NCBI GenBank assembly: GCA_963575745.1
Contig: CAUYUJ010016491.1
Coordinates: 173,552-237,551, forward strand
DNA from: Prorocentrum cordatum
Taxonomy: Eukaryota > Sar > Dinophyceae > Prorocentrales > Prorocentraceae
DNA length: 64,000 nt
Direction of reading: 5' to 3'
The notes beneath the pieces are model-generated. The model did not search any database and had not been told where the DNA came from. It worked only from the letters and a program-made list of their open reading frames with translations. A program made the translations under genes and the position numbers. Below are positions 20,000 through 30,980 of the stretch, in pieces (position 1 is the first letter of the stretch; every line of letters begins with the position of its first letter).

Positions 20000-20965
20000 G
20001 TTGCTACCCCCGTGCGCCCGGAAAAAATTTTTCGCGAACTGCCCTGGCCACCTCCCCCATGATGCGCTTGTGTTCGGTGCGGCGAACCAGGGCCGATAGC
20101 TTGTTCCAATGAGCGGACTTGGAGAGCAAAGCGCACTGCTTGGGACAATCTGGGCCACGGAAAATGCGACGTGGAATGGGATGAGCATCGCGATCAATGG
20201 GCTGCCAACCAGAGACTGTAATGACAACAGGAACGTGGTCGCTGATGGCAGAGGAATGGAGCTCGTCAGGGTCGTCCTTCGTGGTGGCCGTGATCTGCCG
20301 TTGGGCAGAAAACCAGCTCGGGGTAGCAAAGAAGACGCGATCTATCTGCAAGCACTTCGGCGGGGCTCCTTCCCGCGCCGAGAAGTGCGCGGGCAGCTAG
20401 CTGCCCAGCTCGACCATGTCACAGAAGATCTCCTTCCATCGGCACTCCGGCAGAAGAGGGGCCGCGTCGGGCCTTTGTCGATGAGCGGGGCGTGGGCCAG
20501 GAGTGGGAAAGCAGCGCATATGTTGAACTCGCAAGGGGGCAGGATGTTGACGAGCTTGGGCGCAATCTGGGCCATGGCGTCGTAGGAGCCGATGCGACGG
20601 GTGATGAGGTACATGTCGGTGGCTGTGCGCCCGAAACTGTGCGCGCTGCAGATGGCCGCGGACGGTTGAGGCGAGTAAGAGATGGGACCAGAAATACGTA
20701 GCCACTGTACTCTCCAAGCGAACACTTATTCGTGCATGTATTGGGTGTCGGGATTATCAGGTTGGCCAGGTAGCAGAATGGCAACACCTCCTGTATCTCG
20801 GCGCGGGCCAAAAGATATTAAAACCGGAACAAAGATATGCACGCGGCGCAGCTCGTGTTGGAATTCGAGACGAGCACCGTGAACCTCCTGCGTGGGGTAC
20901 GAGCTCAGGAACGTGAACTTCGACGTGCGGACCTCGACACTGTGATACACCAGGGCCCTGCAGTT
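20000..20965 (-). pseudogene. LINE endonuclease domain, frameshifted
   Basis: Fragments in alternating frames: GGVAILLPGQ near 20770, TATDMYLITRRIGSYDAMAQ near 20600, and IDRVFFATPSW followed by SSAISDHVPVVITVS near 20200-20340. The last carries the Asp-His pair that ends apurinic-type endonuclease domains of LINEs. Several frameshifts separate them. Confidence 0.65.
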
Positions 20966-21029
20966 CCACTCCCCGATGGCCGAAGAAGAGCGACATTCAG
21001 GCGTAGACCTCCGGGGGCTGAAGCAAGTG

Positions 21030-21984
21030 TTACATAGCCCATCGGGATCTGCTCGGCCCCCGCGACAATCTCGCCGAAGGATGTCCTAACCTCGACCTTA
21101 GGCAGACCAGACTCAGCAACGGCGCGATAGCTCCACCCCAAAATCGTGGAATCCTCCTCGGTCTCGCCAACCAGTATATACTTTGACGACGGGGCGCTAA
21201 CCGAGGCTGATGATACCTGCGTGGCGGTTGGCGGCGCCTGTGTCCCCGACGATGCCAAGGAGACGCTTGGTCTGGATCCCTTTTCTGATGCATTGAAGGG
21301 ATTTGACCGTGCCGATGAAACTCGCTGGCTGCCGACCGAAGTGGCTTGAAATCGCTGCCGTTCCGATCCCTGCTCGGGGGAATTGAAGGCGGTCGATGCG
21401 CAGCGAGCAGCGAGCCCTTCTGCCCCCGCATGCGGATGCAATAGCGACGGCCAGGCGACGCCCCCTCGAGGTCCCAGTGGGTGTTCTCCTCGAGGCCTGC
21501 GTCCGTGAGCCAATCCTTGACGCTGTCGCGGACAGCTTCGATGGCGACGGCCTCCTTGCAGTTGATGGCACAGGTGGACATGTCGGGTTCCCTCGTCCAA
21601 GCTGCCACATCCTGGAAAAGGCAGGGCGGCAGCCGCGCTCTCGCAGACGAGAAGAGCCTTCTGGAGCTCGGAGATGTGGCTGCGCATCTCGGTGTGCTCC
21701 CGCTGCATCTTGTCGATGCTGCCGTCGTCTCTGAGATGGGACTCAAACTGGCTATTATTGGCGGCTTGGCGCCCCCCGAAGGTACGGATGGCGGACGCTG
21801 TGGAGTTGGTGATCGACTCATGGAGCGTGTTGCTCGTGGTCGTGACATGCGCGATGATCACCTCACGCATAGCGCCCAAGATATCCACCATCTCAGGGTG
21901 CAGCACAGGATTGTTGGCCTCGCACAAACGAGTTGATTTTTGTTCCTCCAGCGGTGGGGTGCCAACACCGTGGCGATACGGCAA
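21030..21984 (-). pseudogene. LINE ORF1-like protein, frameshifted
   Basis: Two overlapping frames share one degraded coding region. One begins with a helical stretch (residues HPEMVDILGAMREVIIAHVT, then QREHTEMRSHISELQKALLV) that fits a coiled coil. After a frame change the other reads EAVAIEAVRDSVKDWLTDAG followed by GRRYCIRMRG, resembling the RNA-binding ORF1 domain I associate with dinoflagellate LINEs. The family match is from memory of the fold pattern, not a search. Role would be binding the element's RNA. Confidence 0.5.
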
Positions 21985-21999
21985 GCCAGATCAAGCTTA

Positions 22000-23120
22000 G
22001 GCGGACTTCCATCCGGCATTGCAGATGCGTGGACTGGACCTTGGTAGACGCACGTAGAACAACGCGAGCACAATGCATGTGGACGATGCCAAACAGGCGA
22101 TAACAGCCAAGCGCACCAGCGAACTGGAGGGCGAGGGAGAGAGAGGTACAAAGGTGACGATTTACGCCGAATGCGCGACTTCACGCGCCCGCATCGGCGG
22201 CGAATGCGTTGGTGTCGATGCAGCCCGACCGTGAATGCCTACCAACAGAATGCCCAGATTCCTAGCGGTCTGGCAGATGGGAGCCGTGGCCGTAGGCCAA
22301 TCTTGCCAGCCAAGAAGCTGCGCTAACCCAACGGGCGGCAGAGAGGCCGACCAAACACTGAGCATATTAGGAACGTGGGCAAACAAAAACGTCGGCGCCG
22401 ACCACACGCTGGACCGACTGGGGCGCATTGGCGACGGCGCGCGAGCCCAGAGGGTGTAGCACAGCCCACCCGAGGCAAAACACGACCAGGCAAGGCCCGC
22501 CAGGTGTTTGCCGCCTGCCTGCACGGAAGGCTACACCACTCCTGTGAGGAACAACGCTGCATTGGGTGCGAGAGCCATCGCTAGGTCAGGTAGGTCCCCG
22601 AGTCGAGAAGCACCTCTTGGCGGGGGGGTGAAAGAAGTTCTTGGCGCGAACCGACATGCGAGGGCGCCACACGAGGCTCCTGGCGTCATGCCGGCCGTGC
22701 GCTGGCACCGTCGGGAAACATTGTTTGCTTGTGTGTATGCTCTGTGTTTCTTTTTGGGGGGTTCTTGGGTGCGCAGCATGCGTCGTGTGTGCAGTCGCCC
22801 TTCAGCCACCCACCGCCCCAGAGTCTGGAGCCACCTTCTGAAAAACAAAACCCTTGTTGCGGCGCCGTCTTGACCCGCGAGCTCCGACCCAAGCGCTGCA
22901 GCTCGTGCTGACAAAACTTCACACTGTCGCGCGCGCGCCGTACCGCCGCCGGAGGTGATGCATACTGGGCTTCGTGCTTCTCCTTCGTTGATCGCATCCT
23001 CTTGGGAGGGTGAGCGGAGACAAGCGAGGCTCTGGCAGCCCCGCCCGCAGCACTGTGCTCTTCAGCGCGCGCTTTGATACGCCGCCTGCCTGCACGCACG
23101 CGCTAACAGACACACGCAGA
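22000..23120. other. No gene seen
   Basis: Upstream flank of LINE-1. Open frames on both strands lack recognisable domains. Confidence 0.35.
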
Positions 23121-23123
23121 CCC

Positions 23124-23152
23124 CCCACCCACACACACACACACACACACAC
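23124..23152. repeat. CA microsatellite
   Basis: Run of ACACACAC. Confidence 0.9.
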
Positions 23153-23324
23153 CAGCTCCTCCAGGAGGGGCCACGACGGCCCCACGGGACGGCCCTTCAC
23201 AAAGGCCCGGGGGCCCCCTGGGGGTCCGAGCTGGCGCGACGAAACAGCAGGCGGGGCCAAGTAGGGCCAGGGCCACCCCCTGGCGACACCTGAGCGACGA
23301 AAACGAGGGGGTCTCACGCGACAC

Positions 23325-23455
23325 GACGTGGCGACCTCGGGCCGCGGCTCACGCGGGCCGCCAGCGCGGCACGTTTTCCTGGAGACGAGGGCGCTTACGC
23401 GCGACCTGACGCGGGCAGTTTACGCGCCAATGTCGGCGCAAACGACCCCGTTGTT
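23325..23455 (+). repeat. rep-H copy 2
   Basis: GACGTGGCGACC, CTCACGCGGGCCGCCAGCGC, CTTACGCGCGACCTGACGCG and GGCGCAAACGACCCCG match 51843-51985 closely. Confidence 0.65.
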
Positions 23456-23819
23456 TTGCGTCGCTGAATTGTTCGTTCCGCTTCCCCACGTCCTTCACCC
23501 GTGGCGACCTCCTGATTGGAGCACGTGGGGGGGGCACGGACGCTCTGCGCAGATATCATGCCGCCAGATGGTATCACTATTAAGAAGGGGGCCGCGACTT
23601 CGACTTTCAGGCAGCGCCGCCACAGCATCCGTCAGAGCGTGCCGGTGCCGACGGGGACGCGGACGAAGCTGTGACACGGCGTCTGGTTTGCGGGGGGGGG
23701 TGCACCTCGCGGGCACCTGGCCGCAACTTCATGCCAGCGACTCCCTGAGTCCAGCGCGTGGGCACCAGATTCACGGATGGGGGAAGGCACTCCCGAAACA
23801 TGAGGCCACGGAGCGCGCC

Positions 23820-24003
23820 GCATTTGTGAAGGGAAACTGGGACACACAAATAAATACACACAGAAAAGAATATTCCCCATATTTTCCAATATTTTCTGTT
23901 TTTTTTCTTCCCCACCACTTCCCATATTTTCCCATATTTTCTCGGAAATCGACGATTAATTGTGTCTGTGTGTTTTTTCCCCTCCTGAATGTGTATGGGA
24001 ACA
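23820..24003 (+). repeat. rep-E copy 2
   Basis: CTGGGACACACAAATAAATA, then repeated CCCATATTTTC, then AAATCGACGATTAATTGTGT. Confidence 0.65.
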
Positions 24004-24048
24004 TGACCTGTCGCTAGTCCACTCGCCGTATCCATCTTTGCGTTTCTG

Positions 24049-24216
24049 GAGGCCTCCCGGATGGGGCCAGAATTCACCGGGTCGAAAGATCGTGCCGCCA
24101 CGGCGACGTCGGCGATGCATCCGCGACGTCGGCGTGGTAAAGATCGGGTTCCACATCGAGCCGCATCGGCGATGCGGCGCGCCGCGGACCCCATTTAGAA
24201 TGCCGGGAGTTTCCTG
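24049..24216. mobile_element. rep-A fold-back element, copy 5 (diverged)
   Basis: GGAGGCCTCCCGGATGGGGC start, GATGCATCCGCGACGTCGGC core and GATGCGGCGCGCCGCGGACC on the right. The right terminus is eroded. Confidence 0.55.
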
Positions 24217-24229
24217 GATGGGGTGACAC

Positions 24230-24585
24230 AGCAGCTCTGAGGAACTCTGGGCACCCCCAGGGGCTTTCAACACGGCCCGACCTCTGCGTCAGCGGCGTCG
24301 GAGTGCTCCATGCAGCAAGGCCTCTCGACCAGGTGCCTCGATCCGCATCGGCTGGCCGCGCGCGCTCAGCGCCCGCCGCGGGGTGGGGCGCCGCGGGCTA
24401 GATGGCCAATGCAGAGGGACGAGGAGTATGAGAGAGGGAGGGAGGGAGCAGGCGGGGCAGCGCTCTTGCTAGGCGTTGCTATGCCCTGCTTTGCGTTGAG
24501 GGGTAGTGTGCTCCGGCTAGGCTTGAGGTGTCGCGCTGCTGTGCCCCAGGTTTTGAAGGGTGGGTGGCTTGTTTTGCTAGGGTTT
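24230..24585. other. No gene seen
   Basis: No supported frame or repeat. Confidence 0.35.
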
Positions 24586-24589
24586 GGAG

Positions 24590-25120
24590 GGGCACAAATT
24601 GGCATACGCTCCTATGCGATGTTATGATGTGCCAATGTACTGCAATGCTGCCCAATGCAACGCTGCGCAATGTAATCTTACACTGAGACATCCTGTGCAT
24701 GTCATGCCCCGTCTTGTATTATATCAAATGCCGCGCTTGCTGCGCAAGCCGATGCTATGGTATCGCATGCCACATAATGATGCATTACGATACTCAATGG
24801 AACAATGTTCAATGCAGCCCTATGCCGTATTACGCAGTGGTTTACACTATTGCGACATGGTGCGCAATAGTCAGGTATGCAATGCTGTTGTGTGTCAGAC
24901 AAGCGCCCTACGACCTTGAGCCCTCTCAGCAGGTGCACCGATGCTTCCCTGGCAGCAGACAATAGCTCACATACTATGCAACACTGGCTGTGCAATGCCA
25001 TAATTTGTAAAGGCACCGCATACATTGCAGTGCAATTGCCATGCGGCACTACGCTATGCACATGTTTGACAAGCTATGCAAGAATATGCGGTGCTACGCC
25101 AGGCTATGCTCAGTGATGCC
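24590..25120. repeat. Degenerate region rich in ATGC/TGCA words
   Basis: Words such as TGCAATGC, CTATGC, CAATGC and ATGCCG recur dozens of times on both strands without a fixed period. GC content is lower than around it. No gene seen. Confidence 0.5.
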
Positions 25121-25760
25121 GCACTGTGTGTGTGTGTGTGTGCTAGCATTTGCTCCGATGTTGATTTGTGTATTGAGCCTGCACGCGCATGCGCCATGTC
25201 AATACGATATATAAAGCGCGCGCAGGGGAACCAGCCAGGGCAACCCCTAAAACCCCCCTTCAGCTGGACGACCTCGGTCCGAATCCCCTCCCACCCTCTC
25301 CCCCAAACCTCGGAACCCCTGGCCCCCCTCCCTCACTTGCGTGCTGGGTCCCCCGCCTAAAGGCCCCTCCCTAGTCGCAGCGCGGCAGAGGCAGTCCACG
25401 CGCGCGCTCAAGTAGTACGGGGCACGGGATACGAAGTGTCCGGCGGCACGAGGGGGAGGGCGAGGCGGGAGGCGGCCCGCGGGGGGCGGACAGAGAGGGG
25501 AGGCACTCGCAGCGCGATGCACATCGGCAGGAGTGGCCGGGGCGGCCAGCGGCTGCCAGGAGATCTGGACAATCTGGACAAGGGGCTTGCTGGTCTGTCT
25601 AGCACGATCGCGTGCCAATCCGAAGGGCGGTGCCCAGCCTCGGCCGCTCCTCGAATCTTGCAGCGCCCGGCCCCCCATCGCAGTGGCATCTTCCATATAC
25701 AAAGCCCGTCGCCCTGCCCTAGGTCTTTCGAGGAGTAGGCACTGGCTGCTGGTCTAGCAT
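25121..25760. other. No gene seen
   Basis: Contains a short TG run (25127-25141). Open frames are unsupported. Confidence 0.35.
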
Positions 25761-25766
25761 CGCCGT

Positions 25767-25980
25767 AGGTCAATCGGCGGCGAGCGGGGGGGGCGGAAGA
25801 GAATGAGAAGGCCTTCTGAGAAAGCGGCGGGGCTTCTCAGAAACCCTCGAGACTTCTGAGAAATTGTCCTGTGTCTTCGGGGACGGCCTAGAACACTTCT
25901 CAGAAGCCGGGGGGACTTCGAGCCGTCTGAGAAGGACTTCTCCCTTTTTGGCTTCAGCCCCGGGCTCGCCGCCGAGCAAC
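25767..25980. mobile_element. rep-F copy 3 (best preserved)
   Basis: Ends ATCGGCGGCGAGC and GCTCGCCGCCGAG are inverse. Internal CTTCTGAGAAA / CTTCTCAGAAG palindromes occur about seven times. Confidence 0.7.
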
Positions 25981-26182
25981 GACAGGAACAGTTGGACCCG
26001 GGCCAGAACACACACCCCTCAAGCACACGAGACCCTCCGCGGCCAAAATGAGGAGCATCGAGGGGTACTCTCCCCAGAGTGCACAGGAACACACAACAAA
26101 CGCGAAGAACATCAGGGTACCCTAGCCGACCTCGATTTTATACCTCGGCCTGGCTGTAGAGAAGGGGCGCCGCTGCGGCTCT

Positions 26183-26350
26183 GAGGCGGCCAAGAGGGGG
26201 GCGTCCAAGAGGGGGGCGCGAATCATGTCCGGCGGCATGTGCGCGGCCCAAGCGGGGGGCCAGGGGCGCACTGAACGAAGAAGAGGCGCCATGGAGTCCG
26301 GGGAGATCTCGTGGCCCCCCCCGGTCATCCCCCCCTCTTTGCCGCTCCCG
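26183..26350 (+). mobile_element. rep-C copy 3
   Basis: AATCATGTCCGGCGGCATGT, AGAAGAGGCGCCATGGAGTC and CTTTGCCGCTCCCGAG match the other copies. Confidence 0.65.
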
Positions 26351-26386
26351 AGAGGCACCCTCGCCAGGAGCGACCGGCACCCCCAG

Positions 26387-26585
26387 TAGGGGAACGAAAA
26401 GTGGCATAAACACGAAAACGCGGAGGTCCGCGCGGATTTCTCGGATCGGCGCTGGGGCCCCCCGGCGGCGCCTCCGGCGCGGCCCCTGGCGCGCTCCGCG
26501 CGCCAGGGAGGGGGGTCCAGCGCCGATCCGAGAAATCCGCGCGGACCTCCGCGTTTTCATGTCCATGTCACTCTTTGTTCCCCTG
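26387..26585. mobile_element. rep-B copy 3 (near-complete)
   Basis: TAGGGGAACGAAAAGTGGCA start and TCTTTGTTCCCCTG end; arms of about 75 bp including GGAGGTCCGCGCGGATTTCT. 199 bp, the same length as the copy at 53690. Confidence 0.8.
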
Positions 26586-26649
26586 GTTAAGGAATGTGCC
26601 CAGGGGGCTTCAGACCCTGGAGAGTGCCCTAGCTGAGGAGGGCGGCGGT

Positions 26650-26705
26650 GATATCCATGGCCTCCGAGTTGTTCATGCTTATGCCACTTTTCGTTCCCTA
26701 TACCC
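26650..26705. mobile_element. rep-B solo right end
   Basis: CCTCCGAGTTGTTCATGCTT and ATGCCACTTTTCGTTCCCTA match the right terminus of rep-B only. Confidence 0.6.
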
Positions 26706-26739
26706 GGGGTTGGCCAGGGGGGGGGGGGGGGCGCAGCGC

Positions 26740-26960
26740 GCGCAGCGCAGGGGGGAAACATCCCGCTGGAACTGGCGATGCATCACCGATGTATTGTCGA
26801 TGTGTCCCAGATGGCAAATCCGCACATTCCTGGGCGGAAAAACGCCATCGGGCCCTCGGCGGTCGCTCGGGACGATCCGGGCACCCCGTGGAACGCTCTC
26901 GGCGAGGCGAAGCCGCCGTATGGCATCCCGAAGGCTGATCCGAAGAAACTCGCCACATCG
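26740..26960 (+). repeat. rep-I copy 3
   Basis: Very close to 43610-43830: GATGTGTCCCAGATGGCAAA, TCGCTCGGGACGATCCGGGC and CCGAAGGCTGATCCGAAGAA. About 200 bp, non-coding. Confidence 0.75.
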
Positions 26961-26964
26961 TGGG

Positions 26965-27135
26965 TGCGCAGCGCGCGCGGCCCCTCGTGCGAGCAGCGGC
27001 AGGCGGCGCGAGGAGGCCACGGAGCAGCCGGGCGCCGCCGGGGCGCACGAGGCGGGCCGCCCCGGCCGCGCGGGGGGCCTCGCCGTCGCTCGGGCGCAGA
27101 AGTTCCCCCCCCGTGGAGACTTTTGGGCTTCGTGC
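26965..27135 (+). CDS. Exon-like GC3-saturated segment
   Basis: A plus-strand frame encodes GRRREEATEQPGAAGAHEAG and then RPGRAGGLAVARAQKF with G or C at nearly every third position. It directly follows the rep-I copy. No domain recognised and no splice sites proven. This would be one of the few plus-strand coding segments. Confidence 0.25.
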
Positions 27136-27390
27136 GCGCCGGTTCCGCAGAAGGATCCAGGATGCTCCTCGATGCTCCTCGATGTTCCGCAGGATGCTCC
27201 TCGACGCTCTTCGACGTTCCTCGATGTCCCTCGATGGTCCGGGCGATGCTAGAAGGCGCGGGACGGGAGCGCGTGGCATCGTGGGCGATCCAGCGCGCTC
27301 GGGCGCGCGCTCTCGACGGCATGCACGGCCTGTGCAGGCAACGACGGCAAGCAGGCTGCCCAGAGCTTCACCCAGCATCAGATTCTGGAA
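27136..27390. repeat. GATGCTCCTCGA short tandem repeat and flank
   Basis: CTCGATG / CTCGACG repeats about eight times at 27155-27245, resembling the CTCGATGG words inside rep-G. Confidence 0.5.
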
Positions 27391-27414
27391 CCGCCTCAAA
27401 TTTTTGATCTTGGT

Positions 27415-27515
27415 GCTCTGGACTCATATTTTAGGTTTATCCTATGAAACGCGGGATTTTAGATCTAGATCTAAATTTTAGATCTAGACCTAAATTTTAG
27501 ATCCAGACTTAAATT
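27415..27515. repeat. TAGATCTAGA / CCTAAATTTTAG palindromic repeat
   Basis: Three overlapping copies of CTAAATTTTAGATC with inverse copies. A related run lies at 38985-39055. Confidence 0.6.
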
Positions 27516-27529
27516 GGGGTGTTGTTTTT

Positions 27530-27640
27530 CTACTACCGATACTATTATCGATCTCATTGCCGATGTCATTATCTCATTATCGATCTCATTATGGATCTCA
27601 CCGTCGATTCTACGATCGATATCACTGTCGATCTCTCCTT
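27530..27640. repeat. ATCGATCTCATT minisatellite
   Basis: Six degenerate copies of an 18-bp unit around ATTATCGATCTC, followed by a CTC run to about 27700. Confidence 0.65.
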
Positions 27641-27819
27641 CTTCTCCTCCTCCTCCTTCCTCCTCCCCCTCCTCCTGGTCCTTCTCCTCCTCCTGCCTTC
27701 GTTCAGTTGCGAGTCTGGGGGAGGCCTTTAGAACTTCGTCTGGGTATCTTCAGGGTCGGCCGTTGCCGTCGTTCGCGAAGTCGCGCGTACACCCCCTCCA
27801 CTCCCCCATGAGACCCTTG

Positions 27820-27965
27820 GGAGCCCTGTGGTGCTTTGTGGCGTTGTCTTGGAAACTTGTGGAGCCATCTTGGGGCCTTGTCGGTTTGTGTTCTTCTGTT
27901 GGGAACCTTGTGGTGCCGTCTTGGAGGCCCTCTGGTGCCGTCTTCGGTGCCTTTCGTTTTCTGCG
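27820..27965 (+). repeat. GCCGTCTTGG-family degenerate repeats
   Basis: GTCTTGGAAACTTGTGGAGC, CATCTTGGGGCC and GCCGTCTTGGAGGCC; the same short word family as at 48.1, 50.3 and 61.2-62.3 kb. Confidence 0.45.
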
Positions 27966-28220
27966 GGCAACGCTTCAGGCCGCACTCTGGTCCAGTTGAC
28001 CAGCACACGGGGGTCAAGGAATTCAGCGACGCAAACTTAAAGTGCCAGCAATCTGGCATCACGAAGACAAGCATGAGGGCACAGGTGACGTCAGTGACGA
28101 CGATCTGTTGATAATGGTGATGGTGATGATGTTGTTGATGATGGTGATGATCCTGAAAGGGGTCGCCTGGCCCTGACAAAAATGCAAGCAGAAAAACTTG
28201 CAGTGATAAAGGATCCTTGT

Positions 28221-30522
28221 CTACAAGGACTCACCGACCAGCAAACGCTCAAGCATTGACTCTGCGAACGTGTCTGGATGGCATTTTCGCCCAATATTGC
28301 GAAGCAAAAGATTGAGCGTCTCATCCTCGTACGTTGTGTGAAACCTGCAGTTGCCAGACTGACATATGTTCATCGTGAGGTGAATGAACAAGTGGTGTTT
28401 CGGATGATAGTGGAACCCCCCTGCACCATACTGAACGCAATGGTTGACGCAATGAGTCATCATATCCTGTTTCACATTCATGCTGGTTACTCGGCTTTCA
28501 GCCGCTACGATACTACACCACTGTTTCAACGCGGTGCCAGCCTCAAACAGGCTAGCGTGCACTTCAGCATCTCTGAAGGCCTCGCCGTAAACCATCATCT
28601 CCTGTAAGATGAATCCCACGATGCCACGGCTTTCGGCGCCCTTCGCTTTCAGCGTCGGGTCGTCCGAATGAAGACCTATCATTTGCAACGAAAGATCGTC
28701 GATCTTGCTTATTGGCGAACTTCTATGTAATCTGTTGTATCGCCCATACCACCTGCGCAACCGAGATTTCATGACAAGAAGTCCCGAGGCTAAGCGATCA
28801 TCCGCTAGTGCGTCCTCTACCCCATAAATGTTTGAACGGAGCATCTCTGTCAAGCACGCACCAGCCCAACATTGCGTTACCCCCAAATCGACCACGTGGA
28901 GGACATCTAAAACAAGATGAGTCACAGAAAGCCCGAATATTCCTTGCATGCGCACCCCTGGGATGTCAAAAATGCATGGGACCCCTGCAATACCTGCGTT
29001 GTCATCCGTGCGGAAGAACAAGACGGTACATGGCAACGATACGTCCTGGAGATGACTGTGAACCAAACAAAACAACATGTTTCTAAACCGTGAAGCTGGA
29101 TCCCCAGAGAGAATGCGAAGTTCCATTTTCGGACCCCGAGACCTCAGGTATAAACTCAAACTTCCCCTGGAAAGCTTGGAGTGTGTGTTGTTTGATTCAC
29201 AGCCAACAATCCTCGAGACGATGCAGATCTGGCATGCGTTCTGTGCACACCAGCGAATCTCCCGAGATGAGCCCAAAATCATCCAAGCGCTTGCCAACTA
29301 CTCTTCCCCAAGGATGCGCCTTCCTGAAACGCAAAGCTCCCACAAGTGTTCTTAGTTGATCTGCGGTTTCAATATTTACTGTGATGACTTGCCTTGTCAG
29401 CTCATCAATATAATCATCCATTGTTCGTTCGTCCCAAGGCAATTGAATTGAAGAGCAACTGCTGTATTCTGTATGCATGTTAGTAAGGCGGCACCGACAC
29501 TTCGGACACGGGCATCTGGCAGTCCATCGCTTTAGACGGGCTATGTCACAATGCTCAGGCCAATCGCATCTGTATTCAGTAACCGCACCGTGAAAGCCTA
29601 AAGTTGTGCCTGCTTTCTCGGCGCGTAGGGAGTCCTCCTCCCGCCAAGGCAAGCCGTCGAAACGCTCATTCATATGTATCGATGGTCCCCCGAACAGGTG
29701 TAAGCCGAATGTGTGTTTGCCGCGTGGGCATCTGAATGCTCCGGTTGCCAAACACACGTTTGGGTTGACACACGTTGAGGGGACCATCGAATGTTTACCC
29801 TCGGCAAGGCAATTCAACGACTTGTTGATCACTACTTGGACTGCATCTGTAGTGCACCTGCCATTGCAGCCGCACTGGCACATCTGCTTTTTCAACAACA
29901 GCCACATGACATGTCTTTTTCGCTGCCACGTGACGTTGCACATGCCAACCAGCACAGAACCAGCTTTGTAAACAGGAGTGGCATCGCTGTAGAGCCCAAT
30001 CGGAACAGTGTTCGCAATTCCATTCTGTTGAGTTACAATGTGTTGAGTATACGATGGAACCATAACTTCGTCGGGGTCTTGTTTTTTGTAATCCATGCTG
30101 CTCCTGTTCGTTTCATACATGCTACTGAACACCTCATGGGGCAAACGAACTGGTATCCACTTAAATACTCTAGACGCCGAGCGCCTGTCGTAAACTGGCA
30201 CCTTGACATAGTAAAACTTCCCTCGCAACTCTCGCAAGCCGAGAGCTTGACGCACATGCCTGGCGTGATTGCGTCCAAGATGACCAGGGTTCACTCCGAG
30301 GTCTGCGACCTCAGCGGCGCCTGCACGACTAGAGAGAAACGCCTCCGAGCACAATTCTTTACAAGTCTTGGCGCCCACGGACCACTGGCGCAACAAGTAC
30401 TTGCGATATTCCAAGCCTGCGTCGCGAGACCTTCCCGCTTCAACGGATGTTGGTTTTGTGACGTTCTCGGATCTCCGAGCAGGTAAATTCCGTAATCGGA
30501 TGCCCGCAGCTCGTTTCGTCAT
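28221..30522 (-). pseudogene. Transposase-like gene with a one-base frame break
   Basis: Two minus-strand frames form one protein of roughly 750 residues: 29197-30522 (from ATG at 30522) and 28221-29297, offset by one base where they overlap. The first carries PIGLYSDATPVYKAGSVLVG and two Cys clusters (CQCGCNGRC near residue 215 and CPCPKCRCR near 365). The second carries LDVLHVVDLGVTQCWAG and then HPKHHLFIHL and FHTTYEDETLN. This order (D-containing strand, His-x-x-Asp segment, late His/Glu region) resembles large DDE transposases of the Plavaka/Transposase_21 type, and I know similar proteins as abundant dinoflagellate families. That is inference; no search was run. The break may be a frameshift or an unrecognised intron. 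A spliced-leader relic sits five bases upstream of the ATG. No terminal inverted repeats were found. Confidence 0.65.
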
Positions 30523-30526
30523 CGAT

Positions 30527-30545
30527 GCCAAAATGGCTATATACG
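30527..30545 (-). other. Relic spliced-leader sequence before the transposase-like gene
   Basis: The minus strand reads CCGTATATAGCCATTTTGGC. TAGCCATTTTGGC is an exact 13-nt match to the core of the 22-nt dinoflagellate spliced leader. With three bases (TAT) removed, the first 16 nt of the leader also match in order. The ATG follows the match after four bases. This suggests that the gene passed through a trans-spliced mRNA that was copied back into DNA. Confidence 0.7.
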
Positions 30546-30880
30546 GATTGTTGTGTTTGTTGGTTGTTGATGCTGACGACGGGCGATTGCACGTGACACG
30601 AACCCTGACGACGACGACAATCGGTTTTGAAGAGAGGACGGGGGGGATGAGGGTTCGGCCAACTAGACCACAGTCGGTTTCCAGAAGGGCGTGTTCCCCT
30701 CTTCTTCTTGGGGCTGCTTGTCGGAAGGGCTGCATCTTTTTCGTCTTGGGGCGTGCTACAGCTATTGCTATACCTGCCATTGCTACACTGAGCCCGCTGC
30801 TACACTACATTTGTGCTTATTCGCTTTCGCGTCAGTCCGCAGATGCCCCTGACCCCGCGTTGGAAGCCACTTCCTCCCCC
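30546..30880. other. No gene seen
   Basis: The frame of the transposase-like gene stays open to 30780, but codon character and the leader relic argue that the protein starts at 30522. Confidence 0.4.
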
Positions 30881-30980
30881 TGACCCTCTCCTCACCCTCC
30901 TCCTCCTCCTCCGCCGCCTCATCGTTCTCCTCCTCGTCCTCCTCCTCCTCTTCCTCCTCCTCCTCACCCTCGCCCTCCTC
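30880..30980. repeat. CTC microsatellite
   Basis: CTC/TCC run. Confidence 0.85.

Larger units (their letters stand above)
17447..21990 (-). mobile_element. Decayed LINE (non-LTR retrotransposon), LINE-1 of this window
   Basis: Reading the minus strand from 21990 to 17447 gives, in the order expected of a LINE: an ORF1-like region, an endonuclease with its C-terminal DH motif, a linker, reverse-transcriptase motifs and a Cys-containing C-terminal part. The frame changes repeatedly, so it is dead. The upstream end is unclear and I see no poly(A) at the 3' side. It shares the minus orientation of the other two LINEs here. Confidence 0.8.

Noticed and set aside
20905-21037. Plus-strand frames across the LINEs
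   Set aside because: Shadows of minus-strand endonuclease and ORF1 coding sequence.
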